This document shows, piece by piece, positions 48,701-57,606 of a DNA stretch of 64,000 nucleotides. This DNA is from Faecalicatena contorta. Lineage in GTDB: Bacteria; Bacillota; Clostridia; Lachnospirales; Lachnospiraceae. Under the pieces are notes generated by a model, which searched no databases, had not been told where the DNA came from, and worked only from the letters and a program-made list of their open reading frames with translations. Numbering within the stretch: the stretch's first letter is position 1; each line of letters opens with the position of its first letter. Where the stretch lies: NCBI RefSeq assembly GCF_003149105.1, contig NZ_QGDS01000003.1, forward strand, positions 223,674 to 287,673, in the 5' to 3' direction. The translations under genes and the position numbers were made by a program.

Positions 48701-51700
48701 TACCTTCCTCATTGGACAAGGCACTTTCCAGCAGATCGCTTCCACTGCATGCAGGAGAATTGTACAGGCCAATCTCAGCACCCTTCAGGACCGAACTGGT
48801 TTTCGTATCTTTCTTTGTTACCTCAATTGCAAACAGTTTTTGATCCGTCAGAGGAGTCTCCGTCTCATCTGTTATTTTGTTGCTTTCCACTGTATAAGGA
48901 CCGTATACTTTTGTATCCCGAATATAACCATCCGGTTCTTTTGCCTCTTTTAAGTAATACTCTCCTTTTCCAAGAAGCCCCGATATGCCTATACCTGTTC
49001 CAGAATCTGTTGTAATAGACGCAAGCCCTCCATTTATGTCTTTTGCCTGATTCGTACACTCTTGATCTGCATATATATTATAAGTTGCACGCAGCACCTT
49101 TCCTGTATTATTAGCATCTACTTTTTTAATCTGCAGCTTGCCGTGTGTTGTGTAATTTACAATAGGGCTTTCAAAATAGATACTGTTTTTCTTACCGCTT
49201 TCTATCGTAATTTCCCGAATTTCGGAATCAAGAGTATAATTGCTGTTTTGGCCCAGCGAATCTTCTTTCAGCCAATAGCTTCCTGCATCCAGATTGTTCC
49301 ATACCGCCACGCCTTTCTGGCCGTCCATATCCGCTGTTGTCTTTGAAGCCACAAAGTTATCTGTATTTTTACAATCTGCTTCGGCATTTTCCGAAACCTT
49401 CCTGTACAGAGTAAATTTTACGCCATTAAGTCCTACTATATCAGACAAACTTCCTTCGCTGCCAAAAGCACCCTGTTTTTTGATTGACAGACTTCCCTGG
49501 CGCTGATTCTGGATTACCATGGGCTGGTTTATATCTGCCTCCGTTGAAGGGGTTCCTGTTGTAGTCCCGGCTTCCCCTGTAAATATACCGCCAGGCACCG
49601 TACAGCCGGTAATCTTTCCGCCTTCAATCTGAAATTGCAGAGGATTATCTTTTGTGTAGGCCATAGTGAGACCCGTTGCATTTGTCTCATATACTCTGTA
49701 TATTCCTGCATCCAGGAAGCCGGACTCGTATTGAGCACCGTTTGTGTTCACTGTAAAGGTATTCATCTTCTCCCAATTTCCAACTGTTAATTTTTCTAAT
49801 TGGAATTCAACTGAAACAACACCTCCCGATAACGGTACGGTAATCTTTTTAACAATGAACTTTCCTTTCGACGGTGGATTATAAAAACCTTTACCATCCT
49901 CCATTCCTGCATATTCCGTATTCGTATTGTCTCTGGTAACTGTCACAATTCTGTAATTTTGCGACGAATCCGGATTTTTGTCCACGATCCCATTTACCGG
50001 CACACTGTCCTCGAAAATAATATATTGACCTGCCGGAAGAAGAATCGATGTATAGTATCCTTGTGAGTCTGTCGTGCCCTCTGCGACAACTTCACTGTCT
50101 CCATATTGTTCCATATCCTTGATTATTCCTGTTTGGTCCATCTTAGGTTTATAGACCTTAAAACTTACCCCCTCCACAGCATAAAGCGTGGTATTTAGCC
50201 TGGTATATTTCACCACTTTAAATTTTCCCAGTTTGTAATTCTGGAAATTGAGATCCTGGGTAAATCCTGTACCATCCTCTTTAATGGTAACCTTTTTCAC
50301 ATCGCCGGATATTTCAAATTGTGAGGGAGCCAGCAATTCAATTACATAATAATCCTCCCCCGGAGTCAGACCGTTAAAGAAGAATTTTCCTTCCTCGTCA
50401 GAAACGGCTGTCTGTAATATCCCCTTTTCTGCCAGAAATTCCTGATCCTGTATGTTGTCTTTGTACTGCTCCAATCTGGCCTTTTGTTCCTTAGTTATAG
50501 ATTCGGGATTTGCATTATATATGGATATATTATTGTTTTGGATATAAGACACCATATTCTGGGCGTCCTCTTCCTTCTCAAAAACGCCAAATACAGCACT
50601 TTTCTGTGGAGCTCCTTCTTGATTTACTTTTGTTCCTTCTCCGTGCATGGTATAGTTGAGGACTGTAACCTGAGTTTCCTTTCCTGTTTCAACCTCAATT
50701 GGCCCTGTCCATTGATCATACCAGTACCATGGGCCATTTTTAACTTTATCTGTGCTGGTTTCCTTCAGATAATAAGTTCCAGGCTCAATGTCCACGGTTA
50801 CAGCACTTCCGGTACCAGAGGTTCCGCTTTCCATGATCTTCCCTCCAGCGTCTGAGGAATTGGAAATATTCACTTTTCTCAATTTTACTGTTATTTCACC
50901 GTCTTTTGTTTCAATTTGGGTATCAGTTCCATTTACCGCATCCACAATATATGTTTCAAACTGTGCTCCATCCAGAAGAACCCCCGTCTCTGTAAACGCT
51001 CTTTTAAACAGACGCAGTTTCCCTTTATCAGTAGTATTATCAACCGTTACCGTGTCGGAAACGGCATCCGAGACTTTTCCTGAAACTACAGTGCATACAT
51101 TGTTCCACACATAAACACCGGCTCCATTTGTCTGTATGTTATCTACATAACTGCCCTGTGAAGGATCCATGGTATAATTCTCAGGGGTTTTATACTCTAC
51201 AATCCAATACTCGCCGGCATCCATCCATCCTGACATGCCGCTGGGATTACTGGTCAGGTCTACTTTTGCATTAGAATCTGCCAGTGCTTCGGCAAAATTA
51301 TCCGCTGTCACATCCTGTGCAATCGTACCAGTCTTTTTAATAAGTACAAAAGCGGATCCCTTTAAATCATAATAAACTTTATTATCTCCCTCCGAATCCT
51401 TGATTTGAAAGGCAGCCTGCTTTTTCAGGTTTATCTTTCCTTTTTTGTTATTAAGGAGTGCATTTACATTGGTTTTCTCTGTTGTCTTTCCTTTTTCTAT
51501 CTGAATCTCAATTGGTTCAGTCCACAACGTATATTCCGAATCCACTGTCTCCTCTTTCAGATAATAGGTACCCGGAGAAATCCATCCGCTCTGTGCTATT
51601 GTATTTGCTTCTGTAAGGTTCAGTACAATCTCTTTGCCGGAAACATCCAAAGCAGCACTGGTACATGTTTGGTCTGTGTAAAGCTTAAAAGAGGCCTCAA

Positions 51701-54700
51701 TATTCTTTTGATTGGTTCCGTCCGCATACTGTCCAATCTTTTCGATTTTCAATCTGCCGTTCACCGGTTCATTCTTTACGAATATAATATTTTGCCCATA
51801 TCCCTGGCCAGTCTGATTATCGCCTGCATGCACAGTGATTTTCTGCCGGTAATTCAGGGGAGCATAGCCTCCCGCTTCTTCTGATGGAAGCCCTGTTTCA
51901 GCAAGTATATATTCCCCCGGCACCAGATTGTCAAACACTGCCTGCGCTTCTGTACCGTCTCCCTGAATTTGAGTAGCCGCAGTTCCTACCAGGGCGCCAA
52001 TTCCATTCTCTGCCTGAGCATCATAATGATAGAGTGTGAACTCCACACCCGCCATCGGTACCCCTTCACCGTTCTCTGCATCCATAGTTGTGGTTTTACT
52101 CACCAGAAGCTTCCCTTTTCTGTCATTTTGGTAAGACACTTCCGTTACTTTAATGGAATCTGTGCCTTCCTTTGTGCGGATCGGTCCCTGCATTGTTCCA
52201 TCCAGTACATAAGAGCTATCTGTTTCAAGTTCCTTCACATAGTACTCAGTATCAGGCAGAAGTCCGCTGAACGTACAAATACCATTCTGTCCGGTAACTT
52301 GTGTAATATGTTTGAATTCTGCATCAAGAACCGGATCATATCCACTGGAGGTATTCTTGGTATATAAACCATATTTTACGCCTTTAATGGACTGATCTGA
52401 CTTGGAATCTGTTTTGGTAATCTGTATATTTGCCAATGCCAGATTTGTCTTCTCTACCGTTTCCTGCCGGCCTTTATTTACGATTACTTTTTCCCCTGCA
52501 AGTGCCAGTAAAGCATAACCATCCGGTGCTTTTGTTTCCTTGACCCAGTATGCTTTACCACTGTCTGAATCTACAGGAAGCAATTTAGATACTGCAATGC
52601 CGTCCTCACCTGTTGTAACTGTTTCAATCAGCCGGGTGCAGGCTTCATCTTCATATATTCCAAATTCTGCCCCCGAAAGATATTTATTGCTGTCTGCGGC
52701 ATCTGTCTTTACAATCTTTATCTGTCCATAATATGCATAGTTAATTACCAACAGCTGGGAAGGACTGTCTCCCGTCAAAGGCAGTGTAAAACTAACAGAA
52801 CCTTCTATCGGTGTATAGCCGCCAGGGACTTCTATTTCTTTATAGGTATATGTTCCGGGTGCCAGTTCCAGTGTTTCGCTGATTGCTTTACCTCCCTGGT
52901 CCAGCCTGGTTGTCAGCGTGCCTTTTAGATTTCCCTGGGCGTCATAAATCTCAAATTTTGCTCCCGGAAGTTCCTCTGTATATGCGGTATTTCCGTCACT
53001 GGCTGTTACAACACCCTGTTTATGGATTGTAAATGGAATCATGGGATCATTTTCAATTTTGTATGTACCATCGGGAGTTACAGTATTTGCCTCCACCTCA
53101 ACTTTTGTATATATTTTCTGAGGATTGACTGCATAACCACCCGGTGCCTTAATTTCTTTCAAAATATAAAAGCCTGCATCCAGAGGCCCTGATACTGCTG
53201 TTCCATCAGGTCCTGTTACAAGTGTGGCTGTTGATTTGTCACCTTCTTTTATATCATCGCTTTCATTTTCATAGGGTCCGTATACTTCAAATTCAGCACC
53301 ACTCAGTGTGATGGCAGCATCCTTTGAACTTACTTTCTGGATTTTAAGGATACCTTTTTTTGAAATATTTAAATAGCCTGCTGTATTTTCCCCCTGAAAC
53401 AAAATTGTATCCAGCCCCTCTGGAACAGTCACCTGATTTCCTGTCACTGTGATGCCATTGATGATCTTTGAAGAAACGATATACTGGTCATCTTCTACGC
53501 TTTTTTCCGCCAGGCTGTAGGTTCCCGCCGGTATTGCATAAAAACGTACCAGACCATCCCCGGCAGATACTGCTTCATATTTTTTACCATCATTTTCATT
53601 GGTCAGTATAAACGCCGCACCTGCAATTTTATCAATATTGCCTTCCGCATTTTGACCAAATTTATAGAATTCCACTATCCCCAGTTCATCTGTAGTGTCT
53701 GTAATCTGTAATATACCTGCATCTGTAACCTTTGCAGAATCAGAAGTTTCAACTATGACTGCAGGTCCCAGCTCAATTTTCAGCGGATTAGGCGCCATCT
53801 CTTTAAAACCTGACGGCACAGAAGTCTCTTTCAAATAGTAAGTGCCTTTACGGAGATCGGAAAATGTAACCCTCCCCGTTGACTCATCTGTGCTCTGTTC
53901 TTCTCCCGCTGTCCAAGTTCCCGTAATATCACTTGCCAGCATCTTACAGTCTTCATCTTTATATAAAGCAAACTTTGCCGTTCCTCCTGCTTCAGAAATA
54001 TTAAATTCACAATCTCCGATTTTTCCCAGTTTCTCTACCGTAAGGCCGTAGGAAGTACCTACAGGTTCCTTCTCTCCCAGAACCAAATCTGCATGGTCTT
54101 CCACCGTCTTTGCATCCTTCCCCAGAAGCTTATACTCCAGTTTTGCCTGATTCTGAAGAACATACTCTTTGAGCTGTTCATCTGAAGACGTGATATAGGG
54201 GTTTTTGGGATACTTCAGAGTTATAGTATATGTTGTGGTAATAGGTTTGTCCTCCCCTATATTCTGGGCACCGGACGAAGACTTTTCATAATCTTCAAAC
54301 GTAATGCTTTTGACACTTCCGTCCGTATAGCTCTCTGTAGTATACGAAATCTGTTTTTGTTCTGAGCCCATGGTGACCGAAACAATTTCAGCCCCTCCAT
54401 TTTCCGGATAACCTATAAGCCTGCCATCACTCTTCGTTCCATCCGTAATAGAAGGAAGGCTGTCCGTAATAGAAAAACTTTCTATCTGCAGCCGTCCATA
54501 GCGGTTGGAATCCGCATCTGTTCCAGACTGCTGATTGACTGCTCTGATTGTATACGGTATCAAATAATATTCTGCTTCTTCCTGTACCTCTCCCACATCC
54601 TTTGTCATATTCCATCCATCATCGGCACGGATTGTGACTTCCGGCTTTTTGTTTTCGGGAACGCTTCCTGTTACTTTATAACCGTCTGCAATAGCAGTCA

Positions 54701-55409
54701 GTTCGGGAGTTAATTTAATTTTAGTATCATTTGCAATTTCAAAATTATCTGTAGTCAGATTGATACTGATATCCTTTGCCGTACCTACAGGCATGGGATT
54801 TACCAGATTGATAAGTAACATCGTTTTTCCCTCGTCCAGAGGCAAAAGACTGCTGCTGTCTATGTCCACGCCTGTTACTGATAAAGCGCCTGTTTCTGTG
54901 GTCTTTACATGCACATGAGCAGGAAGCTCAACTGTAATCTGGGCACTTGTATAGCTTTTTCCCTGCTCCTCCAGCGGGGGAACATTATAATGTATGTAAT
55001 AAGTAAATCCAAGACCGGATAAAACCGGAGATGAGGTACTTACGCTGGCTGACATGTCAAATAACTTCTCCTCCTCTGCACCGTCTGTCAGTCCGTCTGC
55101 CTCTGCCACCACTGCATCACCGGCCGGCATAACACCGGCTCCATTACTGTCTGCAGTGCCGGCATCCTGCGCATTCTCCCCATTTTGTTTCATATCCATT
55201 TTGCTGTTGTCCAAAGCCCCAGCAGCTCCCGAATCCGAAGGTTCCTCCACATACAATTCCTGTGTATCTGTCTGCGAAGCTTCGCCTTCCCGGGTATCCG
55301 TTGTTCCCAGTCCGGAATCATCCATTGCATACATATTTCCTGTATTCGTCGTTACTACAATCAACATAGCAAGAATAAGTGCTATACCTCTTTTTATTTT
55401 TTTTCTCAC
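42777..55409 (-). CDS. giant multidomain surface adhesin (SpaA/Cna-B and SdrD-B repeats)
   Basis: This is a 4210-residue cell-surface protein. Order: signal peptide (1-28); acidic low-complexity segment (30-130); N-terminal adhesin-like region (about 130-450); about 20 tandem SpaA/Cna-B-like domains (about 450-2745), each starting GKLxIxK-like and ending with an E-box such as YWVKETKAPDGY that can support isopeptide bonds; a DUF11-like non-repeat region (2745-3435); five SdrD-B-like domains starting GDYVWxDxxxDG (3435-4150); then a stalk, a TKTGD anchor, one helix and a basic tail. The GTG at 55409 is chosen because GGGGAG lies 6 bases upstream and it begins a proper signal peptide. Repeats are diverged, so the open frame is probably not an assembly artefact. 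Function is inferred as adhesion. Confidence 0.93.
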   Translation of the reverse strand: MRKKIKRGIALILAMLIVVTTNTGNMYAMDDSGLGTTDTREGEASQTDTQELYVEEPSDSGAAGALDNSKMDMKQNGENAQDAGTADSNGAGVMPAGDAVVAEADGLTDGAEEEKLFDMSASVSTSSPVLSGLGFTYYIHYNVPPLEEQGKSYTSAQITVELPAHVHVKTTETGALSVTGVDIDSSSLLPLDEGKTMLLINLVNPMPVGTAKDISINLTTDNFEIANDTKIKLTPELTAIADGYKVTGSVPENKKPEVTIRADDGWNMTKDVGEVQEEAEYYLIPYTIRAVNQQSGTDADSNRYGRLQIESFSITDSLPSITDGTKSDGRLIGYPENGGAEIVSVTMGSEQKQISYTTESYTDGSVKSITFEDYEKSSSGAQNIGEDKPITTTYTITLKYPKNPYITSSDEQLKEYVLQNQAKLEYKLLGKDAKTVEDHADLVLGEKEPVGTSYGLTVEKLGKIGDCEFNISEAGGTAKFALYKDEDCKMLASDITGTWTAGEEQSTDESTGRVTFSDLRKGTYYLKETSVPSGFKEMAPNPLKIELGPAVIVETSDSAKVTDAGILQITDTTDELGIVEFYKFGQNAEGNIDKIAGAAFILTNENDGKKYEAVSAGDGLVRFYAIPAGTYSLAEKSVEDDQYIVSSKIINGITVTGNQVTVPEGLDTILFQGENTAGYLNISKKGILKIQKVSSKDAAITLSGAEFEVYGPYENESDDIKEGDKSTATLVTGPDGTAVSGPLDAGFYILKEIKAPGGYAVNPQKIYTKVEVEANTVTPDGTYKIENDPMIPFTIHKQGVVTASDGNTAYTEELPGAKFEIYDAQGNLKGTLTTRLDQGGKAISETLELAPGTYTYKEIEVPGGYTPIEGSVSFTLPLTGDSPSQLLVINYAYYGQIKIVKTDAADSNKYLSGAEFGIYEDEACTRLIETVTTGEDGIAVSKLLPVDSDSGKAYWVKETKAPDGYALLALAGEKVIVNKGRQETVEKTNLALANIQITKTDSKSDQSIKGVKYGLYTKNTSSGYDPVLDAEFKHITQVTGQNGICTFSGLLPDTEYYVKELETDSSYVLDGTMQGPIRTKEGTDSIKVTEVSYQNDRKGKLLVSKTTTMDAENGEGVPMAGVEFTLYHYDAQAENGIGALVGTAATQIQGDGTEAQAVFDNLVPGEYILAETGLPSEEAGGYAPLNYRQKITVHAGDNQTGQGYGQNIIFVKNEPVNGRLKIEKIGQYADGTNQKNIEASFKLYTDQTCTSAALDVSGKEIVLNLTEANTIAQSGWISPGTYYLKEETVDSEYTLWTEPIEIQIEKGKTTEKTNVNALLNNKKGKINLKKQAAFQIKDSEGDNKVYYDLKGSAFVLIKKTGTIAQDVTADNFAEALADSNAKVDLTSNPSGMSGWMDAGEYWIVEYKTPENYTMDPSQGSYVDNIQTNGAGVYVWNNVCTVVSGKVSDAVSDTVTVDNTTDKGKLRLFKRAFTETGVLLDGAQFETYIVDAVNGTDTQIETKDGEITVKLRKVNISNSSDAGGKIMESGTSGTGSAVTVDIEPGTYYLKETSTDKVKNGPWYWYDQWTGPIEVETGKETQVTVLNYTMHGEGTKVNQEGAPQKSAVFGVFEKEEDAQNMVSYIQNNNISIYNANPESITKEQKARLEQYKDNIQDQEFLAEKGILQTAVSDEEGKFFFNGLTPGEDYYVIELLAPSQFEISGDVKKVTIKEDGTGFTQDLNFQNYKLGKFKVVKYTRLNTTLYAVEGVSFKVYKPKMDQTGIIKDMEQYGDSEVVAEGTTDSQGYYTSILLPAGQYIIFEDSVPVNGIVDKNPDSSQNYRIVTVTRDNTNTEYAGMEDGKGFYNPPSKGKFIVKKITVPLSGGVVSVEFQLEKLTVGNWEKMNTFTVNTNGAQYESGFLDAGIYRVYETNATGLTMAYTKDNPLQFQIEGGKITGCTVPGGIFTGEAGTTTGTPSTEADINQPMVIQNQRQGSLSIKKQGAFGSEGSLSDIVGLNGVKFTLYRKVSENAEADCKNTDNFVASKTTADMDGQKGVAVWNNLDAGSYWLKEDSLGQNSNYTLDSEIREITIESGKKNSIYFESPIVNYTTHGKLQIKKVDANNTGKVLRATYNIYADQECTNQAKDINGGLASITTDSGTGIGISGLLGKGEYYLKEAKEPDGYIRDTKVYGPYTVESNKITDETETPLTDQKLFAIEVTKKDTKTSSVLKGAEIGLYNSPACSGSDLLESALSNEEGIVRFENLTVDADSGERTYYVKEIAAPSGYDLNEQVFEVLIKYSDFEQTGNPIYPVEIGNDQLGKIQLLKKGNWQNIDEQSQTQIPLAGAEFKIYPVSGKNIEHSSDAEAADTIVTGGTGYAVTKGLAAGWYEIVETKAPAGYAKTTDSFWAEVKNNETEETYVNTPIMNVPNKGRFSIEKYDGSPEQQGLTLIGNSRAAEFKLEQKIAGDWKSVGGENIKVADGKYTSNPMEPGEYRLIETVAPIHTYEQDNHSYSVEFALDSTPIEFTIYAGQTVGVNQAEGGLDNPAVYNSPLGSIRLTKQGDQNENEKLAGAAFELYTDEQCQNKVDNSLKYTGNEGTILWENLLPGDYWVKEVSTESSDKMLDQKGYGMNETPSKVTVKSGQLLKADLTEMVTVINHADKGKLLIIKEDENGNTPLSGAVFEIYAQSKDGGWENQPVDTVTVAETGSYSSLLPADDAGTKYKVVETKAPSGYTLDSTLSELEQIVTVYPLHKPEKGKEENKNVVTFLNRKLDTVSGFTSGVKKQVRKAGTSVWAGDAVSEKSLLESDYTAEFLVNGYADGTNDIGASKFTVTDHDIVMEKKSGEQGKYEAITATEKDYRINSVTLLPTKNSQDTEKVTAVVYIQKTMQDKANNTWYQYKQILDVSNEQSVIFSSSQVLAEGEKVVGVKVEYGNVGPGFTSEGLVLNVTFLDRSGWSAIEDSEVRRIVNKADLEWTSKKADESGQSAGDSAVLKSNPVYITFPLYKESLPEVSITNQILNKKSTYYSGDNIQYQIVAENHVADGKNENLTGPVISMRMPAMTVLKSSLNDNGYVNGFQITLRRADGTTTVIPASSYKAVKKETSAPLAAQGNDQYAESDTLKSTQYIFQFDDSVVLEPGDKIIMNYTGVITYEAKSDNGVTNLVCPAYLSSTEKAAVSLENPLGLSFIPYKQASSQELHDNNIIDTALSDRLQYMNDTAVAEVSDSKVVQLVKYIGTKNQDGNIEWKGPGELAQLNPNETYYYKLVLLNNSTEAIAKTRVVDILPFNGDSYVMKAGGVYTNRGTTIPTGAGFEAVTAEGMENNDNKLTVYSTNHNWTVRKDSESEENGILGMMYNRTAGFTKNGWQNGISSDATALGFEVDFGGANLEPYHSYEIVFQVKAPGYTADKIDDYYEKVIANSAMASVTRAGTENNETIELSDRMEPEKVTAVLALPTGSVGDYVWFDHDNDGIQGTKEDGDEPAQGIKVTLYKKTYFKFNGSTAYMEEAVDETVTDQNGSYRFDGLACKYLKAGVSAGSEEPDDYVGSEYYEYRVHFDITGYTATDRYQGTDPARDSNIDQNGYTEYFTLSVKEGAGGTLTGQQDMTIDAGLVSPYALGDYVWLDKNNDGIQGADEPGVKGVNVFLYRVNAGGEVADNYYARTTTDGDGKYLFENLIQGKYVIEFDISNLRKTGDGYTYQYDFTKAGSQIDNTQSDAKYPVDADGRIRRTDVITLTREALDEAAGNDGVEINRDLRWDAGLVVYSAVGGFCFDDQDYNDIHTLNIPLEGTVVTLFEKDGNDIGKEIGTATTGADGKYYFDHLVFSGDRQAYLIRFDYPDGYTGVDSNAGEDDTVDSDALYDSSYWDWDSIGLSNRKAGYAEVTLKKDTVDTTWDAGARKYSTIGDYVWEDENRNGQQDDGEAPVGGVKVVLQSREGQDGTWKFYAQTATDKYGRYLFTNVKSSDKISTQYRVVFALDPKTKVTTCQQFGVSDALNSDAIDSYQYGILQGTPEYPITGGYVTRMLKPGYGETDLTWDAGIVRLMSAVGDYVWYDDDYSGIQEERKMPAAGIPVALEYNAAGDLENEDAWAAEGEMVTDEYGKYLFDSLPEGYYRVRFQVPNGYTITKYGQTADLEKDSDTMIRGENRWFYTKTFYLEAGVTDLSWDAGIYKPKVRVITDTKERVITKTVTNTNRKAGQTKTGDNDTVTGFIVLLAISGGTVGFLLYRKKKNKKS

Positions 55410-55511
55410 TTTTGTCTCCCCTTTCTCAAAATAATACGAGAGTATACCTTTCCCTATTGATTTCATCATCAAGAAACACAGGGTACTTATATCCCTGCAT
55501 GCTTCATGCTT

Positions 55512-56732
55512 TTACTCACAAGTAATAATCTCATCTATGCTGTATTTTAGCCGCATCCGTATTTTTTTCTCACCCCTGTAAAATCTATGCTTAATCCGCT
55601 CCGTTACCATCACGGCATCTTCATACTGGCATGCCCGGAGCATAATGAGAAACTGGCTGCTGCTGTATCTGCATACAATGTCATTGGAACGCAGAGCTCT
55701 TTTAAGAACCTTCTGCAAAACCTCCATCTCTTTCCTGAACAGCCTGGTGTAAGCTTCACTTCCTTTTTCCATCGATACTGCCGGATATAAAGTAAGCAGC
55801 ACCAGATATACGGAAATCCCAAGTCTTGCACTGCTTCTTGATTCCAGAAGATATATCTTCCTGAAAACTCCATATTCGCAGAAAAAGGTGCCTGTCTGGC
55901 GATTGTGCTCCTGCATTTCTTCCTGTATAACATTAATATCACACTCCTGCTTATGCAGGACCCTCAGCAGTTCTTCGTACAATTCCTGCAGCTCCCGTGA
56001 CGGATGTACTCCAAGGCTTTCATATAAGAACCGGACTGTCTTCTGATAATGGGTAAGAGCCAGCTTATGTTTATTCTGTGCAGTCATGGCCCGTATGAGA
56101 TGACAATGAATCTCTTCATCCAGGGAATCCCGCATAACGGCATCCTGACACACCTGTTCCGCAAGACTATACTGCTTTTCCTCCTCCAGAAGCTTTGTCA
56201 GATTCTTTACCGCAGACAGATACATAGAATGATAATATGTAGAAAGAGAAGTTACCCAGTATTCTTCTGAAATCTCCGGGAGAAAGGTGCCTTTATATAG
56301 GCCTACAGCCTTCATACCGGCTTCTGTCTTCTCTTCCCGGCTTACAGCATTTCCAGTTTTTTTACAGTAATTATCAAATAATTCTGCATCTACTACCACT
56401 GGTATTTCCGGGTTCCACTGGTAATTGCCTCTTCCTGTCAGAATATATTCTCTATCTCCCAGTGCCTTCTTCAAACTGCTTCGCAGCCTGTACATAAGAT
56501 TCTTCAATGCACCTGCCGGATTATCACTTGCGTCATCTGCCCATAGCACCTCACTAAGTTCGTGTATCCCTGTTATATTATTTCTATGGCAGAGCAGATA
56601 TGCCAGAAGTTTCGTCAGCATCCTGGATCTGAGACTGTCTGCATCCAGTTCTGTCTCTCCTCTCTTCATCTGAAAACCGCTGAACATACGGACTTGTAAA
56701 ACAACTGTTTCCTCTTTTTTATCCTTTTCCAT
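55512..56732 (-). CDS. SARP/BTAD transcriptional regulator with degenerate GGDEF-like domain, copy 1
   Basis: This 406-residue regulator has three parts. An OmpR-like winged helix (about 12-100; LTKLLAYLLCHRNN, NPAGALKNLMYRLRSSLKKA) is followed by a bacterial transcriptional activation domain of helical repeats (about 108-250), as in SARP proteins. The C-terminal region (about 270-405; FFCEYGVFRKIYLLESRSSA, then SNDIVCRYSSSQFLIMLRAC) has the layout of a GGDEF domain without the GGDEF signature. The ATG at 56732 is chosen because GAGG lies 5 bases upstream; a TTG 39 bases earlier lacks one. It is immediately upstream of the giant adhesin gene, which it probably controls. Paralogue of 57607-58815. 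Confidence 0.88.
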   Translation of the reverse strand: MEKDKKEETVVLQVRMFSGFQMKRGETELDADSLRSRMLTKLLAYLLCHRNNITGIHELSEVLWADDASDNPAGALKNLMYRLRSSLKKALGDREYILTGRGNYQWNPEIPVVVDAELFDNYCKKTGNAVSREEKTEAGMKAVGLYKGTFLPEISEEYWVTSLSTYYHSMYLSAVKNLTKLLEEEKQYSLAEQVCQDAVMRDSLDEEIHCHLIRAMTAQNKHKLALTHYQKTVRFLYESLGVHPSRELQELYEELLRVLHKQECDINVIQEEMQEHNRQTGTFFCEYGVFRKIYLLESRSSARLGISVYLVLLTLYPAVSMEKGSEAYTRLFRKEMEVLQKVLKRALRSNDIVCRYSSSQFLIMLRACQYEDAVMVTERIKHRFYRGEKKIRMRLKYSIDEIITCE

Positions 56733-56806
56733 GACCGCCTCAATTCTTTTCTTAAAGTTTTTCTCTATCAAGCTGACAGTATTTTAAGGCAAAAAAATGA
56801 TGTGAT

Positions 56807-57067
56807 CTATAGCTTCCCGACCACATCAGAAGAATCCTGCCATTTTAAGACATCCTCATTCTTCTCAGGTTCTGTCTCTTCCATCGCTGAATCCATAAGT
56901 TTAATCAGTTCCAATGCGCTGCGGAAAGGAAGTTCCTTTTTCTGTCCTACCCATTTCACCATTCCCTGCCACGTATGGTTCTGTCTGCATTTAATATCTA
57001 CTACAAATGTCTGCCCGCCTGTTATCTGATTTTTTACATCATCCCTGTTTCCTGTCATGGATTTCAC
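56807..57067 (-). CDS. small conserved protein with TWQG motif
   Basis: This 86-residue protein of unknown function has the core TFVVDIKCRQNHTWQGMVKW followed by LPFRSALELIKLMDSA and an acidic tail. The same TWQG-x-V-K...F-x-S-x-LE pattern recurs at the C-terminus of the next upstream gene. The longest frame starts with GTG at 57067; an ATG at 57058 is equally possible. It lies between the two SARP-type regulator genes, all in one direction, and is likely part of their transcript. Confidence 0.75.
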   Translation of the reverse strand: MKSMTGNRDDVKNQITGGQTFVVDIKCRQNHTWQGMVKWVGQKKELPFRSALELIKLMDSAMEETEPEKNEDVLKWQDSSDVVGKL

Positions 57068-57153
57068 GATCCTTTCCGGAAATACATCTTACTATTCCCT
57101 CATTTCGTGTTAACTTTGGCCGTGTTATTATTATAACCGGCCCCGGTCACATT

Positions 57154-57588
57154 TTAGTCATAAAATAGTATATCCAAAAATTCCAGATCGCTATTAAATC
57201 TGCCCAGAGAATTACCCTCCTGATCTTTCACAATTCCCTGCCAGGTGCTTCTAAGCCTGGAAATAAAGAAAACATCTCTTGTTTCCAGGCTGCCTTTCGC
57301 TGCTGCAATTTCTTCTGATTCGTGATAATGGACAGGATTACTTTTGTAACCACTGTCATGCTGCCCGCCCGTACTCTTAAAACTTCTCGCTTTTCTGGAG
57401 GCCTGTGGTTTTCCAATTTGATCTAAAAGGTTATCAATTAAAAGGAGCAGTTCTCCGCTTCCGTAAAATGGATACTTACATTCCAGTGCAATCCCGCAGA
57501 TTATTCCTTCTATCTCCCCGCTGCCAGGATCCAGGCTATCTATACAAATTCTAAGCGCCGTAACGGGATATTTTATTTTTTTCTCCAT
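57154..57588 (-). CDS. two-part conserved protein ending in a TWQG motif
   Basis: This 144-residue protein of unknown function has an N-terminal part (about 5-75) with RICIDSLDPGSGEIEG, then FYGSGELLLLIDNLLDQIGK and PQASRKARSF. The C-terminal part (about 105-144) carries STWQGIVKDQEGNSLGRFNS, like the 86-residue neighbour. From memory, both patterns occur in small Lachnospiraceae proteins, but I know no assigned function. The ATG at 57588 has GAGAGG upstream; an alternative ATG at 57606 directly abuts the stop of the SARP gene. Translational coupling to that gene is likely. Confidence 0.75.
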   Translation of the reverse strand: MEKKIKYPVTALRICIDSLDPGSGEIEGIICGIALECKYPFYGSGELLLLIDNLLDQIGKPQASRKARSFKSTGGQHDSGYKSNPVHYHESEEIAAAKGSLETRDVFFISRLRSTWQGIVKDQEGNSLGRFNSDLEFLDILFYD

Positions 57589-57606
57589 ATCATCCGCCTC
57601 TCTCAT

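Noticed and set aside
42777..55409. Repeated sequence in the giant gene as a CRISPR array or tandem DNA repeat
   Set aside because: The repetition is at protein-domain level, with variable lengths of roughly 80-150 residues and diverged DNA; there are no short identical repeats with spacers.
43299..55434. Many open frames of 60-160 codons on the plus strand opposite the giant gene
   Set aside because: They mirror the coding strand, lack ribosome sites and show no recognisable domains; they are shadows of the giant gene.
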